From Arachnopeziza araneosa (Eukaryota > Ascomycota > Leotiomycetes > Helotiales > Arachnopezizaceae): a DNA stretch of 64,000 bases. Numbering within the stretch: the first letter of the stretch is position 1; every line of letters begins with the position of its first letter. Both the position numbers and the translations under genes were made by a program. This document shows, in pieces, positions 13,339-24,444 of the stretch. The notes beneath the pieces were generated by a model. That model did not search any database. It was not told where the DNA came from and worked only from the letters and a program-made list of their open reading frames with translations. The DNA lies in contig QYAI01000128.1 of assembly GCA_003988855.1 (NCBI GenBank), positions 1 to 64,000 of the forward strand, written 5' to 3'.

Positions 13339-13923
13339 ATGATGCTATATGTTGGTTGTGATAGTGTAAGAAGGAATTGAAGAAGGTTCATGGTGGACTC
13401 GAAGCCTACCTATGGATTGTAAAGACTTTGATCGGATTACCGCACATGACAAACTAATCCACTGTTAGATATCTTTAGAATAAAGGCACAGTCGGATCTC
13501 AGACGATTAAAGCTGCATGGGTGTTAGTCAGCATGTCAAGTCTTGAGTTATCTGCTATTGCTCGTCGATAGAACTCTTTTTTGTCAACATCTGTTGTCCG
13601 CCTTCTTCAACGAGGCGATTGCCGAAATCCGTTTCTTAATTGCCTCCACACGACGTAATCACCAGAAAGTCACAAGCCTTCATAAAAAGCAACTATTGGC
13701 AGTTTTTCAGCCTCGCTAGCCATCAACCAATCGACACAAACCAAGGACCCCTGCTTTCGCCACAGGCACGAGGCTTGCACAGACGTCAGTCAGTCCACGT
13801 AAAACAAGACCATGAGTGAGTGAGTGAGTGACCGACCCTTTTACTGCCGCTCTCCCTGTCGATCAGTCCTTGGATCTTCATCTCTCTCAGTCCTGCTTCT
13901 CTCATCAATAATCCCCCGACAAT
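13339..13923. other. Intergenic region with GAGT microsatellite
   Basis: This 585-bp stretch holds the SKI3 3' flank and the OXR1 promoter and leader. A GAGT tetranucleotide repeat (about 4.5 copies) lies at 13814-13831, just after an ATG that gives only a 3-codon frame. A CCAAT pentamer lies near 13727 (CAACCAATCG). Nothing else is supported. Confidence 0.5.
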
Positions 13924-14981
13924 ATGTCAACAACAAAGAATAGCTACCACCACGGCTCCTCGGGAAGCAACACTCCCCCTCTGTCTGCTTCCTGGAGCGT
14001 TCCTACCTCCGTCTCGCACGCCGTCACAGGTCTTCTACGGCGCTTTTCGACAGATCCTCCTCAATCGAAAACGTCGACAACATACCCCTCCTCGAGCACC
14101 TCCATGCCGTCCAACGGCGTCGACGGTGTGTACACCCCTCCTTACCGGACGGCCTCACCCTTTCAACCTCCACCACTGTACCCTATAAACTTAAATGGTT
14201 ATAACAATAGCACTCCTGATTCTGCAAAGCTATTGAGCAAGTCCCTTGCAGAGGAGATCCGATTGTTGGTACCAGCGAGGTTGCAGTTGTGCGAGGACTG
14301 GAATCTGGTGTATAGTTTGGAGGAAGATGGAGTTAGTTTAGGAACGTTGTATAAGAAATGTGAGGGCTTGAGGGGCTTGAGGAATGGGTTTGTGCTTGTG
14401 GTTAAAGATGGTGATGGTGGGGTGAGTGGCTTTTCAAATCCAGATCCGCTCGAGTTACAATTTTTGCTAATGCGTCTTAGTTGTTCGGAGCATATTTGAA
14501 CGAAGCGCCGCATGTCTCTCCTCACTACTTCGGTACCGGGGAATGCTTTCTCTGGCGTGCAAGCTTCCTTTCTTCCTCGCAATTGAACCTCCCTCCCCCG
14601 CCATCCTCAGATACAACAAATATGCAACGCAGCACAACTATCTCGGCATCCTCACAGTCTAGCTCCACACTTTTGTCGCCAACCTTTTCCACCCGTTCTT
14701 CTCTCTCGCCTTCAGCATCCACCACCTCCCTCACACCCTCTGAACGAATCCGTTTCAAAGCTTTCCCCTACTCTGGCATAAACGACTACCTCATGCTGTG
14801 CGAAACGGGCTTCTTCAGTCTCGGTGGCGGGGATGGACATTATGGCCTTTGGTTAGATGATACTTTTGAAAGGGGAATTAGTAGTGCCTCTCTGACGTTT
14901 GGTAATGAACCCTTGAGTGAAGAAGGAGAAAAATTTGAGGTAATGGGTGTGGAAATGTGGACCTTGGGAAATTTGCCCTAG
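13924..14981 (+). CDS. OXR1: TLD-domain protein, Oxr1 type
   Basis: Oxidation-resistance protein of the TLDc family. In yeast Oxr1 regulates V-ATPase assembly, and in many eukaryotes it affects oxidative stress tolerance. Exon 1 (13924-14421) and exon 2 (14481-14981) are joined in phase 0 across a 59-bp intron with donor GTGAGT and acceptor CTTAG. The product has 332 residues. Residues 1-100 are Ser/Thr/Pro-rich and disordered. The TLD domain starts near 103 with the AEEIRLLVPARLQ segment. It continues with LGTLYKKCEGLRGLRNGF and, right at the splice junction, FGAYLNEAPH-x4-YFGTGECFLWR, and ends with GHYGLWLDD and FEVMGVEMW. A Ser/Thr-rich insertion of about 60 residues interrupts the domain after CFLWR. 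This is typical of fungal members and was not taken as an intron because both ends stay in frame. Confidence 0.9.
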
Positions 14982-15549
14982 GCTTAATGGAAAAGTTGTC
15001 TGGGGAAATGGGAGGAAATAAAAAGGAAACCAATGATACCCGGTCGAAACCATATGGCAGTAATTGGGATGGACATGCGAATTCTTAAGAAAAATAAGCT
15101 CTTTTGGCGTATAGGTATGGAGTATATAGTGAACGGTCTCTCCATTTACATATATAATAGATGATAAAGAATTCAAATTTGAAGCTTATATATTTTTGGT
15201 CTTTAGTTTTTATAAGTGTTCTTTTCGTGAATTCGTGTCGAGCGTTTTGCTTCATTGACTGCAGAGTACTGGCGACAAATACAAGCCTCATTCATAGAAA
15301 ATCCGAAAAAAAAGCGAGCCTAATACCCGCTAAACATTAACAGTCGCCGTAAATCATAAGCACCGCCTCACACGAGTAGAGGAAAAGGATGCAACTAGAT
15401 TTGGAAGCATGCTCGATAACTTATTTGGTAGACGATGATGTCCTTGAGAATCTACGCATTAAATATTAGCTTGTAAATAGAAGATGGTTTTCTACAAAAT
15501 TGTAAAGCACACAAAGCCAACACAAATATAGCGTGAAAAAGAAGCACAC
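14982..15549. other. Intergenic, convergent 3' flanks
   Basis: This 568-bp AT-rich stretch lies between the convergent 3' ends of OXR1 and the small membrane-protein gene. It holds no supported gene or repeat. It probably contains both polyadenylation regions, which is inference. Confidence 0.5.
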
Positions 15550-15976
15550 TCACGGTTTCCTTGCCTCAACCTTCCCGCCGCCTGACGGAGAAGTAGCTGT
15601 GTTATTCCATCCCAAACGACTCCTATACTCAGGCCAAGTACTCAAATTCCAAGCTTTTACCAGATAACTCTGCGTCTTATCCACATAGCTCTCATTCTTG
15701 ATCTCCTTGACCCCGACTTTCAGCCCATCTTTCGTAAACACCACATTTTTCGACTGCATCTTGTCCGACGTGGCGCTGGAGATCTTCTGCGCCGTGAGAT
15801 ACAGATGATAACCGATAAAGGCGGCCCCTAGTATGACTAGGAGGAGGATTATAAGAGGTGCGATTTTGCTGTTACTGGTATCAGCTAATGAGTGATGGGG
15901 GAGGGGAGGGGAGAAGTTACACCAAGGCTGAACGAGGAGGGGGAGGGGGTTTGGGTGTTGATCTTCCCCAGGCCAT
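15550..15976 (-). CDS. Small single-pass membrane protein, unknown function
   Basis: I do not recognise this protein. Two exons (15976-15921 and 15874-15550) are separated by a 46-bp intron with donor GTAACT, an upstream TTAGCTGAT branch candidate and acceptor CCAG. They give 126 residues. After a Pro-rich N-terminus (residues 5-14) comes one hydrophobic segment at about 24-44 (IAPLIILLLVILGAAFIGY), then a polar, Lys-rich C-terminal part with TKDGLKVGVKEI and a Trp-containing YLVKAWNLSTWPEY block. The hydrophobic segment and a short N-terminus suggest a tail facing the cytosol or the mitochondrial intermembrane space. A GTGAGT at the stop codon could start a further intron that changes the last residues. 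Its start lies 746 bp from SEC24, divergently. Confidence 0.65.
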
Positions 15977-16722
15977 GATTGTGATTGACGGGAGTTGCGC
16001 GACTAGGGAAATTGAATATAGAGGATGAAATTCAGTGGAATTCCCAATGGTCGGGGAAGTTGAGAGGTATTTCTATGTGTCAATCCAGTGTTTGTTGATG
16101 GCTGACTGCGTTGAGCTGAGCTTCGTTTCAGCCTTGAAGAGGTGGCGCAGGCTTGGCGGATGCGGCCACAGTCTGGAAGAGGCTATCTTTCATTAAGATT
16201 GGAGGGAGGGAAGAATTTCACGCTCTGTAAATTCGACCAGGACAGGCCAAGTGATTCGAAAGTCTCCACGATTCTTATTACAACAATTAGCAACAATTAA
16301 ATATTCTGGCGATTAAGATAGTGACTCTATAGAGCCACTTGGAAATATCGATATCACGTGAGCTAAGCGAGAGGAAGTAGCCTCCTCTCGAGCAGCCAGA
16401 TTTCTGGGACAGATTGGAGCTAGGATTCTATTCACACTGCTCGAAGACTTCTAGGCCACCCACAAACGTGTCATGTACGGGGGCATCCTTCAATTAGTAT
16501 TTCTTCGTCATAGCTGAGTCTGCTCGGTTTGGATTGTCTGCCTAAAAGGTCAGCACAACGCAACGTGTTCCTAGGAATAGATAGACCCCTCCCAAACTTG
16601 GGCAGCTCTAGCAGTACTCGATACTACGAATCTATCTTCATCCAGCGCTCCAGTATTGGAAATAACTACATCTGATTTAAGAGCTTTAAGGAGTTTCGAT
16701 CTATATCTCAACTCAACTCAAC
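15977..16722. promoter_or_regulatory. Divergent promoter region with TCACGTGA palindrome
   Basis: 746 bp separate the starts of the small membrane-protein gene and SEC24. An 8-base palindrome TCACGTGA (E-box core CACGTG, a bHLH site class in fungi) lies at 16354-16361. The SEC24 leader just upstream of the ATG repeats CTCAA (16707-16720). No other gene is supported here. Confidence 0.45.
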
Positions 16723-19698
16723 ATGGCTGCACCACAAGATGGATATGGAGCTCAGGGCTATCCTTCGGAATATGACCAACAACAAAATCCTGGGTTTGGC
16801 GCGCAAGCTACTTCTTCTCCGCCTCCAGCAGGAGCCGAACACCACGAAGCTGGGAAGAAGAAGAAGAGAGGTTATGCGGCGCAAGCTTATGACTTTGGAG
16901 CGGGAGCCAACTCTGCTCTAGGAGGGCAACCGCAAGGTGGAGGACAATTTCCACCCGCCCAAACACCTGCATACGGTGGTGGATATGCAGCACCACAAGA
17001 TACGGCGCCCGCCTATGGCTCTCCGCAGTATGGAGCCCAAGTTGGCACACCAGGTCTAGGAGCTCCCTCACCTGGATTCGCTCCGCCTTATGGTAGTGTA
17101 GGATATCAAGCTCCCGAACCGGGATATCCAGGTCCTGGGGCACCTGCTCTAGGTGTTGGTGGAATCACTCAAGGAATGGGCCAGATGGGAATTGGTGGCA
17201 CTCCTCAAATGGCTCCTCCGCAACCTGGACAAGCTCAACCGCCTCAAGGCGCCGGAAGACCTGCAGTTTTGAATCAGTTATATCCCACAGATCTGCTGAA
17301 TCCCTTTAATGTTGCAGAATTGGACTTACCACCTCCACTGATAATACTTCCCCCAAATGTATGATTCTGACAGGCGTAGAAAATCTTTATTTGCTAATTT
17401 AAACACAGTCTAGCGTTACTCCCTCCCCAGATGCAAACTGCCCACCCAAATACGTACGGTCGACTTTAAACGCTGTTCCTACTACGCATTCTCTTCTTAA
17501 GAAATCAAAGCTTCCCTTTGCCCTAGTCATTCAACCATACACCTCACTTCACGATGTTGATGACCCAGTCCCAATTGTTCAAGATCAAGTTATTTCACGA
17601 TGCAGAAGATGTCGGTCATATATCAACCCTTATGTCACTTTCTTGGATCACGGCCATAGGTGGAGATGTAATATGTGTAACCTCACCAACGACGTACCCC
17701 AAGCCTTTGATTGGGATGCCGCTGCACAAAAGAGCGTAGACCGATGGCAGAGACCAGAGCTTAATCATGCTGTTGTGGAGTTTGTTGCACCACAAGAATA
17801 TATGGTGCGCCCTCCTCAGCCACTCGTATATTTGTTCTTGTTCGATGTTAGCTACGCTTCGGTATCCTGTGGGCTGCTTGCTACCAGCGCAAGAACGATT
17901 TTAGACAGTCTGAACCGCATACCAAATGCAGATAGACGAACTCGAGTTGGATTTTTGGCTGTTGATTCTAGCTTGCATTATTTTGCCGTCCCCAAAGATT
18001 CCGAAGAAAGCGGCGAGACACAAATGCTGGTGGTTAGCGATTTGGACGAGCCCTTCCTACCAATTCCCCAAGAATTACTAGTTCCTTTGTCAGAGAGTCG
18101 CCTGAGCGTGGAGAAGTTCCTCACTACTCTTCCAGCAATGTTTCAAAGTAATCAGAACACTGGTTCCTGTATGGGATCCGCTTTACGCGCTGGACACAAG
18201 CTTATATCGCCTCTTGGCGGTAAAATCGTCGTCGTCACTGCCTCACTTCCCAATGTTGGATATGGTAAGCTTGAGATGCGTGAAGACAAAAAGCTTTTAG
18301 GAACTACGAAAGAAAGCAGCTTACTTCAAACCGGAAACAGCTTTTACAAGAGCTTTGCAGTAGAATGCTCGAAAAATCAAGTCTCAATTGATATGTTTTT
18401 GTTTTCCTCACAATATCAAGATGTGGCATCTCTTAGCAACCTTCCACGATATACTGGTGGGCAAACCTATTTCTATCCTGGTTGGAACGCTGGGAGAAGC
18501 GAAGACGCAATAAAATTTGCAACGGAGTTCAGTGATTATCTCTCTTCTGAAATCGGACTAGAAGCTGTTCTGCGTGTCCGCGCTACTACTGGCCTACGGA
18601 TGAGTACATTTTACGGCAATTTCTTCAATCGTAGCTCTGACCTCTGCGCTTTCCCGGCTTTCCCTCGTGACCAGAGTTATGTGGTCGAGGTTGCGATTGA
18701 TGAAAGCTTGACTAAGAATTTTGTCTGCATGCAGACTGCTGTTCTTCACACTACCAGTAATGGAGAGAGGAGAATCAGAGTTTTGACTCTTTCACTACCA
18801 ACCACCACCAACCTCGCAGATGTGTATGCTTCTGCAGATCAGTGTGCCATCACCACTTTCTTCAGTCACAAGGCAGTTGAAAGAGCTTTGAGTAGTGGTC
18901 TGGAACCAGCAAGAGATGCTCTGCAGTCCAAACTAATAGAGCTTCTTCAGACGTTCAAGAAAGAGCTCGCTGGTGGTAATATGGGCGGTGGGGGATTGCA
19001 ATTTCCGACAAATCTCCGCGGGCTCCCAGTTCTATTCCTCGGCCTGATTAAGAACGTTGGGTTACGGAAATCGGCACAAATTCCAACGGATCTTCGTTCC
19101 GCGGCTCTTTGCCAACTGTCAACATTACCTCTCCCATTGCTGATGCAATATATATATCCGCGGCTCTATTCTTTACACGACATGCCTGATAATGCTGGCG
19201 TCCCAGACCCAGAGACCAGTCAAATCGTCCTCCCACCACCACTCAATCTTTCTTCTGAGCGCCTAGTTCCCTATGGTCTATACCTGATCGATGATGGACA
19301 GACACAATTTCTTTGGGTTGGTCGAGATGCTGTTCCCCAACTTCTCCAAGACGTTTTCGCCATTGATGACCGTACAAAGCTAAAGGTTGGGAAATCCTCG
19401 TTACCAGAACTAGACAACGATTTCAATGAGAGAATAAGAGCAGTAACCCAGAAGAGCAGAGACTATCGGAGTAAGAGCGTCGGGAGCATCATTGTGCCGC
19501 ATTTGTATGTTATTAGGGAAGATGGAGATCCAAGTCTGAAGCTGTGGGCTCAGACGCTTTTGGTTGAAGACAGAGCGGATCAGGGCATGAGCTTCCAGCA
19601 GTGGATGGGGGTTTTGAGAGAGAAGGTAAGCTAGACCTAGGCTCTTGATATGTACACGAAGCTAGGCGCTGACTGTTTCCGGATAGGTCGTACAGTGA
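16723..19698 (+). CDS. SEC24: Sec24, COPII cargo adaptor
   Basis: Sec24 is the cargo-selecting half of the Sec23/Sec24 inner COPII coat for ER-to-Golgi transport. The exons 16723-17358, 17409-19625 and 19687-19698 give 954 residues. Residues 1-200 are a Gly/Pro/Gln-rich disordered tail. The zinc finger is C277-x2-C280 and C298-x2-C301 (CRRC, CNMC). The trunk follows with LVYLFLFDVSYASV and a conserved GSALRAG. A gelsolin-like C-terminus includes YLIDDGQTQFLWVG. The last exon encodes only Val-Val-Gln plus the stop. It was accepted because the intron before it has donor GTAAGC, a GCTGAC branch and acceptor ATAG, and because the alternative read-through ends two codons later. A candidate transcription unit begins about 130 bp downstream. 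Confidence 0.95.
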
Positions 19699-19831
19699 GA
19701 GAGTAGTCTTGTTGATGGGACCGTCTGTAGTACCATAGAAATCTTAGTGAAAGCATCCAATATATCTGCACTTAAACGAGTCCTGAGGCGTATTCTGTCT
19801 TCCTCCTTCTATCGCCCTTTCCCTTCTCTGC

Positions 19832-20279
19832 TATATATACAGCCAAGCCAGTTGGTATGAAAAGTTTCAACAGCTCACTTGTGACTTCATATCCCATCAT
19901 GTCCTCAATTCATCCCATCTACCGTCTCAACATTTCTCGGATCCCAGCCTAAACCTAAATGGCTCCACGTCAAGATACAAGCTTATCTGATCTTCCCGAA
20001 GCCGTCCGTCCGCTTATAACTATCACATATAGGTGGTCGGGCGTCATGGCCAAGTTAAAAAAACTGGACCCGGCTCGTCTCAAGTCCTCGTCAAACAAGG
20101 GCAAAACGACGGCTGAGATGAAAGACCGGTAGAGGATTTTCCAGTGCAACTTTGACCTGGATCACGGGTTGACGTTGGACCATGGACTTCCGGTCCGAAC
20201 TGGTCAGACGAAGTCTACGGACGGGGCCGCGCAAGGGCCGCCGTCGAAGGAAAGTTTGGATCAGATAGATCACGCATGA
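19832..20279 (+). other. Candidate small gene with one in-frame TAG
   Basis: A TATATATA box (19832-19839) is followed 120 bp later by an ATG at 19959. That frame stays open for 107 codons to a TGA ending at 20279, except for one TAG at 20130-20132. The first 57 codons start MAPRQDTSLSD and are Lys/Ser-rich towards the end. The part after the TAG contains a duplicated LDHGL motif. I recognise no domain. The unit could be a broken gene, a spliced gene whose intron I cannot place, a 3' extension of SEC24 mRNA, or chance. A 17-codon upstream frame (19899-19952) precedes the ATG. Confidence 0.25.
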
Positions 20280-21577
20280 AAGTTCTCGAAGACGAGGCCG
20301 CTCATCTCACAAGGCCCGAGAGATGGACTCTTCGCCGTCTTCTTTGTCTGATTGGGTTCTGATGTGTTGGCTGCACAAGAACCGCCCTTTGCACCAAGTT
20401 GATCACATCTCTGGGACCAGTCATGAAACGATTGCACGGCGCGTGAAACAGGCGCCGCGGCCTCTGCCATGTCCTGATCTATTTCGGCACGCAATTGTGA
20501 TGGGACTCCGGCGCTTACAGCCCAAACACCAGCGGCCCTGACGTGGTGATTGGTGCGTTTGAGAAGGGGGGGAACTCCCTCACTAGTCCCGACTCAGCAC
20601 GGTGGGTTACAGCCAGAAAAGGGCCCAGCGTGAGAGAGGGACTGGAGAGTTGATGGACCTTGCAACGACATCGTCAACTGTCTTTCTCTTCTAACCATCT
20701 TCAAAGAGCTATCCGAAACTCCCTGAAGCCGAGAGACGATATCGAACTGTTGCGAAAACCGACAAAGCGTACATCTACCGAAACAAGCGCGCATATTTAT
20801 TCCCTTGTGCGGGGCAGTTGGCTGAGTCGAAAATCAACGGAGAGGCTCGAGATTGAGGTGAAAATCACGGTGAGTACAGCGCCAATCTTCATGACGGATG
20901 CGGAATTCAGGCAGGCCTGATCAGTCAATCCCAAGCTCACCTGGCGGCCAAAATCCGTGCCTCTTGAAGCTCAGGGAAGCTTGAGGGAGGGTATGAGGGG
21001 ACGGGAGCGATAACGAATTTCTGGCATGCTGACCATCCTTCTCTATTCTAGAAATCGGCCTTCGAAAACTTCGAAACGAACGAGCCAGCATATATCCGGC
21101 CACTTCCATCACCCCTGAAGCAGATATCAAAGCTGCGACGTGGGAGAACATTTCCTGACAGGACCGAGCGCACTAAATCGCCTTTCGCGAGTCTTTAACT
21201 TCTCGCCAGCGACGACAGGACGACCTCGAGGACCTGAATCCGGCTGCGCTTTTTGACTGAACTGCATTCCCGAGATTCATAGGATATCGGACGATTCATC
21301 GGAAGATTGAGGTTGCAGCGATTTCTTCACAGACGCTTTAGGCAGTATCCTGCTTTGACGCTAGGGAGCTGGCAACAGTCGACAACAAAGGAAGTCTCAC
21401 TTTCCAACCATTCCCATTTGCGGCAGAGATCTTGCGAGGAATTTCCCATTCGAGGCTCAATCCTCACAGTCTCTGTTTTCTTCCGTGTCGTCTTACAGGC
21501 ACCAACGACGAATTAAGTGGGATTTTTGGCTAGCGAGCTTGAGGTATATACACCAGGGAGCGCGGTAGAGATTCACG
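20280..21577. promoter_or_regulatory. MAP kinase upstream and leader region
   Basis: This 1.3-kb stretch before the MAP kinase start has no supported protein-coding gene. It contains one intron-like segment (20870-21051) that suggests a long, spliced 5' leader. The first half is moderately GC-rich and shows overlapping short frames on both strands without any family resemblance. Confidence 0.45.
20870..21051 (+). other. Probable 5' leader intron of the MAP kinase gene
   Basis: All intron signals are present in order: donor GTGAGT at 20870, a GCTGAC branch site at 21028-21033, a pyrimidine run and the acceptor TTCTAG ending at 21051. The length of 182 bp is longer than the coding introns here, as leader introns often are. 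That it belongs to the MAP kinase transcript is inference from position and strand. Confidence 0.45.
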
Positions 21578-22827
21578 ATGACTTCCCGAGCGCCGAATCC
21601 GTCGACGGGATCGCGCAAGATCAGCTTCAATGTCAGCGAGCAGTACGATATTCAGGACGTGGTAGGCGAAGGTGCTTATGGTGTGGTATGGTACGTGGAG
21701 CTCGTTTACCCCGCCATCTTCGCTGAGAGGGGTCTGAACCGCAGTCGAAGATATAATGGCTAATTGAGGACATTCACAGTTCTGCACTCCACAAACCCTC
21801 CGGACAGAAGGTCGCAATCAAGAAAATCACACCTTTTGACCATTCTATGTTCTGTCTGCGTACACTGAGGGAGATGAAACTATTGAGATACTTCAATCAT
21901 GAGAATATCATCTCAATTCTCGATATCCAGAAGCCAAGGAGCTACGAGACATTTACTGAGGTTTATCTCATTCAGGTAAGAAACTGGGCGCTTGTGTGCT
22001 TGAAAGATTCTAACATGCCAAGGAATTGATGGAAACCGACATGCACCGAGTGATTCGTACTCAAGACCTCTCCGACGACCATTGCCAATACTTCATCTAC
22101 CAAACTCTCCGAGCTCTCAAAGCCATGCATTCCGCTAATGTTCTTCACCGAGATCTGAAGCCTTCCAATCTGCTCTTGAACGCCAATTGCGATCTCAAAG
22201 TCTGCGATTTTGGACTTGCTCGCTCTGCTGCCTCGCAAGAAGACAACTCAGGTTTCATGACAGAATATGTTGCTACGCGTTGGTACCGTGCTCCAGAAAT
22301 TATGTTGACATTCAAGGAGTATACAAAGGCAATTGACGTCTGGTCTGTTGGATGTATTCTTGCAGAGATGCTGAGCGGGAAGCCATTGTTCCCTGGCAAA
22401 GATTGTACGCTCATACCTTCCCTCTAAATTTCGCAGCTAATAATCATTAGACCACCATCAACTTACACTCATCCTTGACGTCCTTGGCACACCCACCATG
22501 GAAGACTACTACGGTATCAAATCGCGCCGCGCTCGCGAATACATCCGCTCCCTCCCCTTCAAGAAGAAGATTCCCTTCAAGCAAATGTTCCCCAAGACCT
22601 CGGACCTAGCACTGGACCTCCTGGAAAAACTGCTCGCTTTCAACCCCGTCAAGCGAATCACCGTTGATGAAGCGCTGCAACATCCCTACCTAGAACCCTA
22701 TCATGATCCCGAGGATGAACCCACCGCATTGCCCATTCCCGAGGAATTCTTTGACTTTGATAAAAATAAGGATAATCTGAGCAAGGAGCAGTTGAAGGAG
22801 CTGATATATCAGGAGATTATGCGGTAA
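21578..22827 (+). CDS. BMP1: Fus3/Kss1-type MAP kinase (BMP1/SMK1/PMK1 class)
   Basis: Mitogen-activated protein kinase of the fungal mating and pathogenicity pathway. In plant pathogens this class controls infection-structure formation, host penetration and sclerotium or conidium germination. The four exons 21578-21690, 21780-21975, 22023-22404 and 22451-22827 give exactly 355 residues, the standard length. Visible motifs are the glycine loop GEGAYG (30-35), the catalytic Lys K52 in VAIKKI, HRDLKPSN (145-152), DFGLA (165-169), the activation loop TEY (183-185) followed by VATRWYRAPE, and a C-terminal common-docking region rich in Asp/Glu (YHDPEDEP). The TEY motif and the overall length separate it from Hog1 (TGY) and from the longer Slt2/Mpk1 kinases. 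The N-terminus MTSRAPNPS is that of Helotiales and Sordariomycete orthologues. The gene name depends on the species. Confidence 0.96.
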
Positions 22828-23439
22828 GGTGTTTCGGTGTGGCGGGGTTGGAATGATTGGAGTATGGAATGGGGAACCGGTGCAGCTGATCAGATGAAAC
22901 TAAAGAAAGAAAGAAATAAGACTGGGAGGAGTTCGGCCGTCTCTCTGTCTGCGCAAGATGAAAGTGGTCACTTTTCATAATGCATCTGCGTTGGTTAGAG
23001 GGTGGGTGTTGGATGCTAGTTTTCGGCCACAAATGTGCGCGAGCTAAGTTGGCAGCATGAGAGACGAACGGCCTTTTTCTTGTCATGGAGCTGGATGAGA
23101 GATGTGGATGGAACGAGACGAGAATGATGGGCTGCGCATCTGCTGTTTATGTATCGACCGAATGAGAGAGAGAGAAAAAGGAAAGGAATCTGATAGATCG
23201 CTCTGCTCAATATGAAATATTCTTTTTTTCTATCATTGAGTTTCTCAGCCGGGTGGAATTATATAAGATGATGCCTTCATTCACCTGCTACTTATATCAA
23301 TTGCCTCTTGTTTCATGTTCTCATTTAATCTTATAAGTCGTAAACGCCAGAGCATTTTTCTTGAACTCCGTCACACCCTTCAGTCATCCCGTCATCTTAT
23401 CATATCACACACTTACTCCATTCTCACCGTCTGCTGACC
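22828..23439. other. Intergenic, convergent 3' flanks
   Basis: These 612 bp lie between the convergent ends of the MAP kinase gene and RMI1. A GA-rich purine run near 23165-23187 and a poly-T run near 23222 are the only visible features. No gene is supported. Confidence 0.5.
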
Positions 23440-24204
23440 TTATGCCTCCCCAGCAACTGAGGCAGCCTCCCTCTTGACCCGCTCCCTCAATCTTTCCTCC
23501 CTTCCATCCTTCCAGACCTTATCAAGCGCCTCGATCCGCCCCCCTACAACCTGTACCCTCCCTGGCTCAAGTAGTACCATTCCCCTCGCTATTTGCGTGC
23601 CTTTCTTCAACCACAGTTTACAACCTATTCCCATGACAGGTGGGTACCCTATCTTCTCTACCCGGTGGAGTTCGAAAGCCCAAACTGTGTTACCAAGATA
23701 GTCTTGCAGGAGAAGTTTATGGGGGCCTTTGGAAGTTGAGTTTGGTGCTGGATTGGCAAGCTGAGTGGAAGTTGAACTTGGGTTTGAATTGGGATCCTCG
23801 TTGTCTACTGAGACAACACGGATCACCTCTCTCCCTTTCGTGAACTCCCCCTTCCTTACACTTTCTAAACTCTCCACCTGCTCCCATTTTGATCGTGACA
23901 AGTCTTCAATCTCGAGAACTTGGACGAATACATCCTCAGCCAAAATAGTGCAGATTAAGGTCTTGTCGTTGATGGAGGCAGGTAAGCTGGCCGTTGTAGA
24001 TTGGTCGAGGATGTGTGGCGAAGAGATATCAGATGCCGTTATGCGGTGCCGCGCTGTGGCTGTTATGGCTGAGAGATGGAGGGATTTTGAGGAGCTGAGT
24101 ATGGGCGTTATGAAAGAGTGGTGCGGGGAGGGAAGTTTGGGGACGGAGGTTGTGGTTAAGGAGTTGAGGAGTTGGCTTAGGGTTGGTGGAGGCGGTTGGG
24201 CCAT
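23440..24204 (-). CDS. RMI1: Rmi1, RecQ-mediated genome instability protein 1
   Basis: OB-fold subunit of the Sgs1/BLM-Top3-Rmi1 dissolvasome, which resolves double Holliday junctions without crossing over. It is a single-exon gene of 254 residues, within the range of fungal Rmi1 (about 240-260). The OB-fold core is recognisable in the second half: HKLLLQDYLGNTVWAFEL, then GYPPVMGIGCKLWLKKGTQIARG, divided by a few residues, and MVLLEPGRVQVVGGRIE. This order of strands is diagnostic for Rmi1 N-terminal domains. Residues 1-55 are helical and Ser/Leu-rich. A Ser/Asn/Pro-rich loop (about 135-160) precedes the OB-fold core. The start lies 240 bp from the divergent VPS51 start. An opposite-strand open frame of 147 codons over the gene is a codon-composition shadow. 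Confidence 0.85.
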   Translation of the reverse strand: MAQPPPPTLSQLLNSLTTTSVPKLPSPHHSFITPILSSSKSLHLSAITATARHRITASDISSPHILDQSTTASLPASINDKTLICTILAEDVFVQVLEIEDLSRSKWEQVESLESVRKGEFTKGREVIRVVSVDNEDPNSNPSSTSTQLANPAPNSTSKGPHKLLLQDYLGNTVWAFELHRVEKIGYPPVMGIGCKLWLKKGTQIARGMVLLEPGRVQVVGGRIEALDKVWKDGREERLRERVKREAASVAGEA

Positions 24205-24444
24205 TTAGTGGTGATGACATGAGGTTTGGAGGTGATGCATAGTGTTCTTGACAACAAAAGAAATTGGCTGTTTAATTGCTTGTGAAGTCGGTAGATGAAG
24301 GGGGAGGAGAGTCGTCGTGAAAGAAGGCTGAATTTCAGCCTTGCGCACAGCCAGCCAGCCCTCTCGGAAAGGCGACGTGCATGTTTATTATTCCTCCAAG
24401 CCATCTCTCTCTGAGCACAGCAATTGGCATCTCTCACAGTCAAA
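24205..24444. promoter_or_regulatory. 240-bp divergent promoter RMI1 / VPS51
   Basis: The two starts lie back to back 240 bp apart, so both promoters must share this interval. No consensus element stands out. Confidence 0.6.

Noticed and set aside
23765..24208. Plus-strand open frame of 147 codons over RMI1
   Set aside because: Antisense shadow of a clearly recognisable OB-fold protein.
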